A DNA stretch of 64,000 nt from Halococcus qingdaonensis (lineage in GTDB: Archaea; Halobacteriota; Halobacteria; Halobacteriales; Halococcaceae): contig NZ_CP101943.1 of the NCBI RefSeq assembly GCF_024508235.1, positions 310,001 to 374,000 of the forward strand. Direction: 5' to 3'. The notes beneath the pieces were generated by a model. The model was not told the origin of the DNA. It saw nothing but the letters and a program-made list of their open reading frames with translations, and ran no database searches. Below, one piece after another: positions 61,074-64,000 of this stretch. Made by a program: the position numbers and the translations under genes. The number at the start of each line of letters is the position of its first letter. The first letter of the stretch is position 1.

Positions 61074-61964
61074 ATGTCGGGGACCGAACCGCCGATGCAG
61101 ATCGACACCGACGCACGAACGTACCGCTACTACCGTCACGCCGTCGAGAAACACTGGGATCCCCACGAGATCGATCTCACAGCCGACCGTGCTGCGCTGG
61201 CCGATCTCGACGAGGTCGGTTTCGAGGGGCTCAAGCGTGCGCTCGCGCTGTTCGGTGCTGGCGAGGACGCCGTCGCCGAGGACCTCGCGCCGCTGTCGGT
61301 CGTCCTCGACGATTTCGAGGATCAGCTGTTCATCACGACCCAGCTCTACGAGGAGGCCAAACACGCGGACTTCTTCGATCGGTACTGGCGCGAGGTCATT
61401 CACCCGGCCGAGGACGACCGCGGTGCGGAGCGCAGCTCGCCGGCTGACGAACGGTGGTTCTCCGACGAATACGACGAACTGTTCGAGCGCAACGAGCGCG
61501 CGATGGCACGGCTACTCGACGACGACACGCCGGAAAACCGTGCGAAGGCGTACTCACATTACCACATGACTGTCGAGGGAATTCTCGCTCAAACTGGCTA
61601 TTACGGCCTCACCCGCCAGTTCGATACCGACACCTACCCCGACGTACCGCACCTGCCGGGGCTCGTCGAGGGGCTCACCTCGATTCGCAGCGACGAGGGT
61701 CGCCACGTCGGCTTCGGCATGGCGAAACTCAAGGAGCTCGTCGAAAGCGAACGGGTCGATGCGTCGGTCATCGAGGACACCGTCGGCGAGTTGCTCCCGC
61801 TGGTGCAGGCGTCGATCCCCGACTACGAGAGCGACGAACCAGGTATCGAGCCGAACGAACTCGTCGAATACGCCACCAGCAAACACGGCCAGCGCATGCA
61901 GCAGATCACCGCCGCGAGCGATGCGATCCCCGACGTCGACGAACTGACCGCGCTCGGCGACTGA
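61074..61964 (+). CDS. R2-like ligand-binding oxidase (R2lox)
   Basis: This 296-residue ferritin-like protein is often labelled ribonucleotide reductase beta, but its residues fit R2lox. Glu64-x2-Val67 is in GEDAVAED, the ExxH is Glu94/His97 in EEAKH, Tyr163-x4-Glu168 is in YHMTVE, and Glu208/His211 is in DEGRHVG. The Val and Tyr positions match those that form the crosslink of R2lox beside the Mn/Fe site. It has no adjacent RNR large subunit. ATG 61074 is the chosen start. Confidence 0.85.
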   Translation: MSGTEPPMQIDTDARTYRYYRHAVEKHWDPHEIDLTADRAALADLDEVGFEGLKRALALFGAGEDAVAEDLAPLSVVLDDFEDQLFITTQLYEEAKHADFFDRYWREVIHPAEDDRGAERSSPADERWFSDEYDELFERNERAMARLLDDDTPENRAKAYSHYHMTVEGILAQTGYYGLTRQFDTDTYPDVPHLPGLVEGLTSIRSDEGRHVGFGMAKLKELVESERVDASVIEDTVGELLPLVQASIPDYESDEPGIEPNELVEYATSKHGQRMQQITAASDAIPDVDELTALGD

Positions 61965-62026
61965 GGGGTCACGATCGAACCGATCGACAGGGAAAGGTCC
62001 ATGTCGTTCGGGGCACACGTTCCCGT

Positions 62027-62509
62027 ATGGCCGACCGTGCCGGCGAACAAACGACGACCCGCGACACCGACGAGCTGCTCGCGGAGGTCGAGACCACGGC
62101 CGAGGCGGTCGACGACGAACCGGCGACGGCGAGCGACGGCCCGACGCTGCGCGAGCGCGTGCAGGAACTGTTCTCGCCGCGGGTCTTTCTGGTCGCGCTC
62201 GTGCTTACCGGCGTCGGCGTCGCTCTCGGCGGGTTCGTCCCGATCCTCGGCGCGATACTCAGATACGTCGGCGTCTTTTTCGCGGCCTTTGCACTCGGCG
62301 CGGCGAGCGAGCGCCGCCACTACGTCGAAGCCGGTCTGGCTGGTGCGCTCGTGCCCGCCCTCGGCACGCTGCTCGATTACTTCGCACTGACGATCGGCGG
62401 AGTCGGAGCTCCGGTCATCGCTGTCGCCGCCGGCGTCGGACTGCTCGCCGGACTCGTCGGTCACTACTTCGGACGTGATCTGCGTGACGGGCTGACGCGC
62501 GAACTGTAG
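62027..62509 (+). CDS. Small multi-spanning membrane protein
   Basis: This 160-residue protein has an acidic N-terminal 45 residues. Three to four helices follow (about 52-75, 80-95, 101-122, 128-148), rich in Gly/Ala/Val. It is not recognised. It starts 63 bp after R2lox, possibly in one transcript. ATG 62027 is the first start within the acidic region. Confidence 0.7.
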   Translation: MADRAGEQTTTRDTDELLAEVETTAEAVDDEPATASDGPTLRERVQELFSPRVFLVALVLTGVGVALGGFVPILGAILRYVGVFFAAFALGAASERRHYVEAGLAGALVPALGTLLDYFALTIGGVGAPVIAVAAGVGLLAGLVGHYFGRDLRDGLTREL

Positions 62510-62556
62510 TGCGCACTTCGCCAAACCGGACGACCCGTCGAGGCCGTGGGAGAGCC

Positions 62557-62883
62557 TCAATGGCCCGTAACCTCTAGTCCGACGACGCCAGCGACGATGA
62601 GACCGATGAACCCGAAGCGGGCGATGCTCGAGGCCTCGTCGAACAGAACGACGCCCAGAATGGCTGTCAGGGCGGCTCCAATGCCCGTCCAGACGGCGTA
62701 GGCCGTTCCGATCGGGAGCGACTGTACGGCTCTGGCCAGCAACACGACGCTGATAGCCATCGAAATCACCGTCGCGACGCTGGGGACGAGTTCCGTGAAG
62801 CCGTCCGAGAGTTCGAGACCGAGCGCCCAGCCGGTTTCGAAGATCGCTGCAACGACGAGGTACAGCCACGCTGAGACCATCAT
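62557..62883 (-). CDS. Small multidrug resistance (SMR) exporter, SugE/Gdx-like
   Basis: This 108-residue protein has four helices. TM1 carries the essential Glu in YLVVAAIFETGWALGLELSD. AYAVWTGIGAALTAILGVVLF is the SMR signature in TM3. The Trp after the Glu and GLEL pattern resemble SugE/Gdx exporters of guanidinium more than EmrE, but SMR substrate calls are weak. ATG 62883 is the first of two adjacent Met codons. Confidence 0.9.
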   Translation of the reverse strand: MMVSAWLYLVVAAIFETGWALGLELSDGFTELVPSVATVISMAISVVLLARAVQSLPIGTAYAVWTGIGAALTAILGVVLFDEASSIARFGFIGLIVAGVVGLEVTGH

Positions 62884-62989
62884 AAAGGCATGCGAACCCG
62901 GGCGCATAGCGGTTGCGGAATCGGACCCGCGGGATGGTCGACTACTGCAGACGCTCCTTCTCTGCTTGCAGACACTCACCGCCGATCCG

Positions 62990-63073
62990 TCATTCGACGG
63001 TCCACTGTCCGTCTTCATGATGGACGAGATCGTTCGTCGCCAGAAGACCGAGTGTGTCCCCAACGACTGTCGC
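62990..63073 (-). pseudogene. Truncated 3' end of the wHTH gene at 63751-64000
   Basis: On the minus strand the last 25 codons (LLATNDLVHHEDGQWTVE, then TGA) match the end of the window-edge gene, with the same stop and downstream bases GATCGGCGG. The upstream homology fades near 63073. About 750 bp separate the two copies, with one membrane gene between. It is a gene remnant left by partial duplication or recombination. Confidence 0.75.
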
Positions 63074-63118
63074 CGGCCTCCTTACGGCACGTAATTGACA
63101 GTTGCAGTAGAGGTTAAT

Positions 63119-63646
63119 TTAGCTCGTCGGAGACATCGTGTCAGCGCTCATCTCGTCTGGCTCGGGCGGCGAGGCATTATCCCGTGAGAAGTGACCGAAC
63201 GCTGCACCAGCGAATATACTGACCATAACAGGTAGCGAGACGGTGGCGAATAGACGCAGAACCATCGCGGTCGTCACAAGCACAGTGAACGCACTGACCT
63301 TCCCGAGAATGAAGGCTCCAACGCCTACCGTCCATAGCAGAACGAGCGGAACCGTCGTTCCGGCGACGACTGCACCACAGAACTGTCGATACTCGTTGCT
63401 GAGATCGAGTTGTCGGATCACGGAATAGCCGAACCCGATCGCGAGGACCACCATCAGCAGCGCTCCGATGACATCCATTCCATAGCTATACAGTGTTACT
63501 GTCTCCCCGATCGTTCCAAACGTGGGTAGCCAGCCCGGTAGCGGCTGCTCGAACAGACTCTCTAGAAGAATCTCCGGTACGATCTTGACGGCCGCACCGA
63601 TGATCCCAATAACCCCAGCAAGTACAGCAATACGTTTGCTCTCCAT
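63119..63646 (-). CDS. Four-helix membrane protein
   Basis: This 175-residue protein has helices near residues 8-27, 54-77, 86-112 and 116-145, and an acidic C-terminal tail. It is not recognised. A TATA-like TAATAAATA at about 63669-63677 is placed for leaderless expression. It is somewhat AT-richer than neighbours and is bracketed by the duplicated gene end. Confidence 0.65.
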   Translation of the reverse strand: MESKRIAVLAGVIGIIGAAVKIVPEILLESLFEQPLPGWLPTFGTIGETVTLYSYGMDVIGALLMVVLAIGFGYSVIRQLDLSNEYRQFCGAVVAGTTVPLVLLWTVGVGAFILGKVSAFTVLVTTAMVLRLFATVSLPVMVSIFAGAAFGHFSRDNASPPEPDEMSADTMSPTS

Positions 63647-63668
63647 AACAGAACTACCGTCTGTTCTG

Positions 63669-63677
63669 TAATAAATA
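63669..63677 (-). promoter_or_regulatory. TATA-like box for the 63646 gene
   Basis: On the minus strand TATTTATTA lies 23-31 bp ahead of the ATG at 63646. Confidence 0.5.
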
Positions 63678-63750
63678 CTAGTGGCGGTTCGATGTATTTA
63701 GTTCTCTGTACGCAGCTACTCCCCTGCTTGATGTTTTTCCCGCCGATCCG

Positions 63751-64000
63751 TCATTCGACGGTCCACTGTCCGTCTTCACGATGGACGAGGTCGTTCGTTG
63801 CCAACAGATCGAGCGCGTCCTCGACGATCGCCAGCGGGACGCCCAGCCGTTCGGCGATCGCGTCGGCGGTATCGGTGCCGGTCTCGATGGCACCGAGAAC
63901 CTCCGCACAGAAGCGCGCGTCGCCGTGCTCGGCGATCCCGTCACCGTTCAGTCGGTCCTGGAGGCGGTCGGTGAGCGTGTCGTGTAGCGCTGCCAGCCGG
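63751..64000 (-). CDS. Winged-helix-like protein (partial, 5' end outside the window)
   Basis: The minus-strand frame is open from the window edge to TGA at 63751-63753, giving 82 residues. A helix-turn-helix-like stretch (GTDTADAIAERLGVPLAIVEDALDL) is followed by a wing, LLATNDLVHREDGQWTVE. It looks like a small transcription regulator or DNA-binding domain. A copy of its last 25 codons lies at 62990. Confidence 0.6.
   Translation of the reverse strand, partial: RLAALHDTLTDRLQDRLNGDGIAEHGDARFCAEVLGAIETGTDTADAIAERLGVPLAIVEDALDLLATNDLVHREDGQWTVE

Noticed and set aside
61074-61964. Class I ribonucleotide reductase small subunit
   Set aside because: The valine and tyrosine of R2lox are present and no large subunit adjoins.
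1-64000. CRISPR arrays, insertion sequences or rRNA
   Set aside because: I saw no regularly spaced direct repeats, no transposase motifs and no rRNA signature in the window.

Overview
The window is a GC-rich chromosomal segment of a halophilic archaeon (class Halobacteria). The evidence is the Asp/Glu-rich proteome, TATA boxes about 27 nt ahead of start codons with little or no leader, ATGA/GTGA overlaps between operon genes, and archaeal or haloarchaeal markers: Rpo11, Dph2, GatD, TbsP, halocyanin, a fused NuoCD without NuoEFG, and three twin-arginine signal peptides beside a TatA gene. I cannot name the genus; nothing here is diagnostic.

Layout. 1-5 kb: a gene end, tRNA-Arg(CCT), TatA, a peroxiredoxin, an HD hydrolase, an MFS transporter. 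4-9.3 kb: aminotransferase and ribH, an Agl23-like membrane protein, purK-purE. 9.3-13.7 kb: the first half of a complex I operon (nuoA-B-CD-H-I), which stops after nuoI. It is followed by a Thr-rich winged-helix protein and a membrane-anchored halocyanin. 15-22.8 kb: gatC-gatA, Nudix, an AT-rich membrane protein with a probable frameshift, PHP, purL, an SDR and AlaX. 22.9-29.7 kb: a CHAT-type caspase-like protein, tbsP, an esterase, a METTL5-like methyltransferase and an unusual Nramp relative. 29.8-35.4 kb: a rhomboid with a large C-terminal domain, rpo11, hisF, and an AT-rich gene fusing a PH-like domain, an Mrr nuclease and a membrane anchor. 35.5-40.3 kb: old yellow enzyme, lipoprotein, aldo/keto reductase, GNAT, dph2. 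40.5-43 kb: a Bat-type HTH regulator divergent from a second, stand-alone nuoCD, with a 16-bp perfect palindrome between them. 43-50.5 kb: esterase, YlbF-like, rtcB-archease-DUF502, GNAT, J-domain/ferredoxin fusion, udp-cdd, UPF0058, RHH. 50.7-58.4 kb: menF-menD and menB, separated by a convergent OpuC-type ABC operon. 58.7-64 kb: GNAT-gatD, an R2-like ligand-binding oxidase, an SMR exporter, and a duplicated gene 3' end flanking a small membrane gene.

Common themes. Respiration links the NADH-type dehydrogenase, halocyanin, menaquinone genes and the nuoCD paralogue. Purine synthesis has purK, purE and purL. tRNA and RNA maintenance has gatCA, gatD, AlaX, RtcB-archease and dph2. The items most worth following are the regulated-looking nuoCD paralogue, whose changes fall next to the quinone tyrosine; a three-copy intergenic element built of conserved blocks separated by variable hairpins; and the CHAT and PH-Mrr genes.
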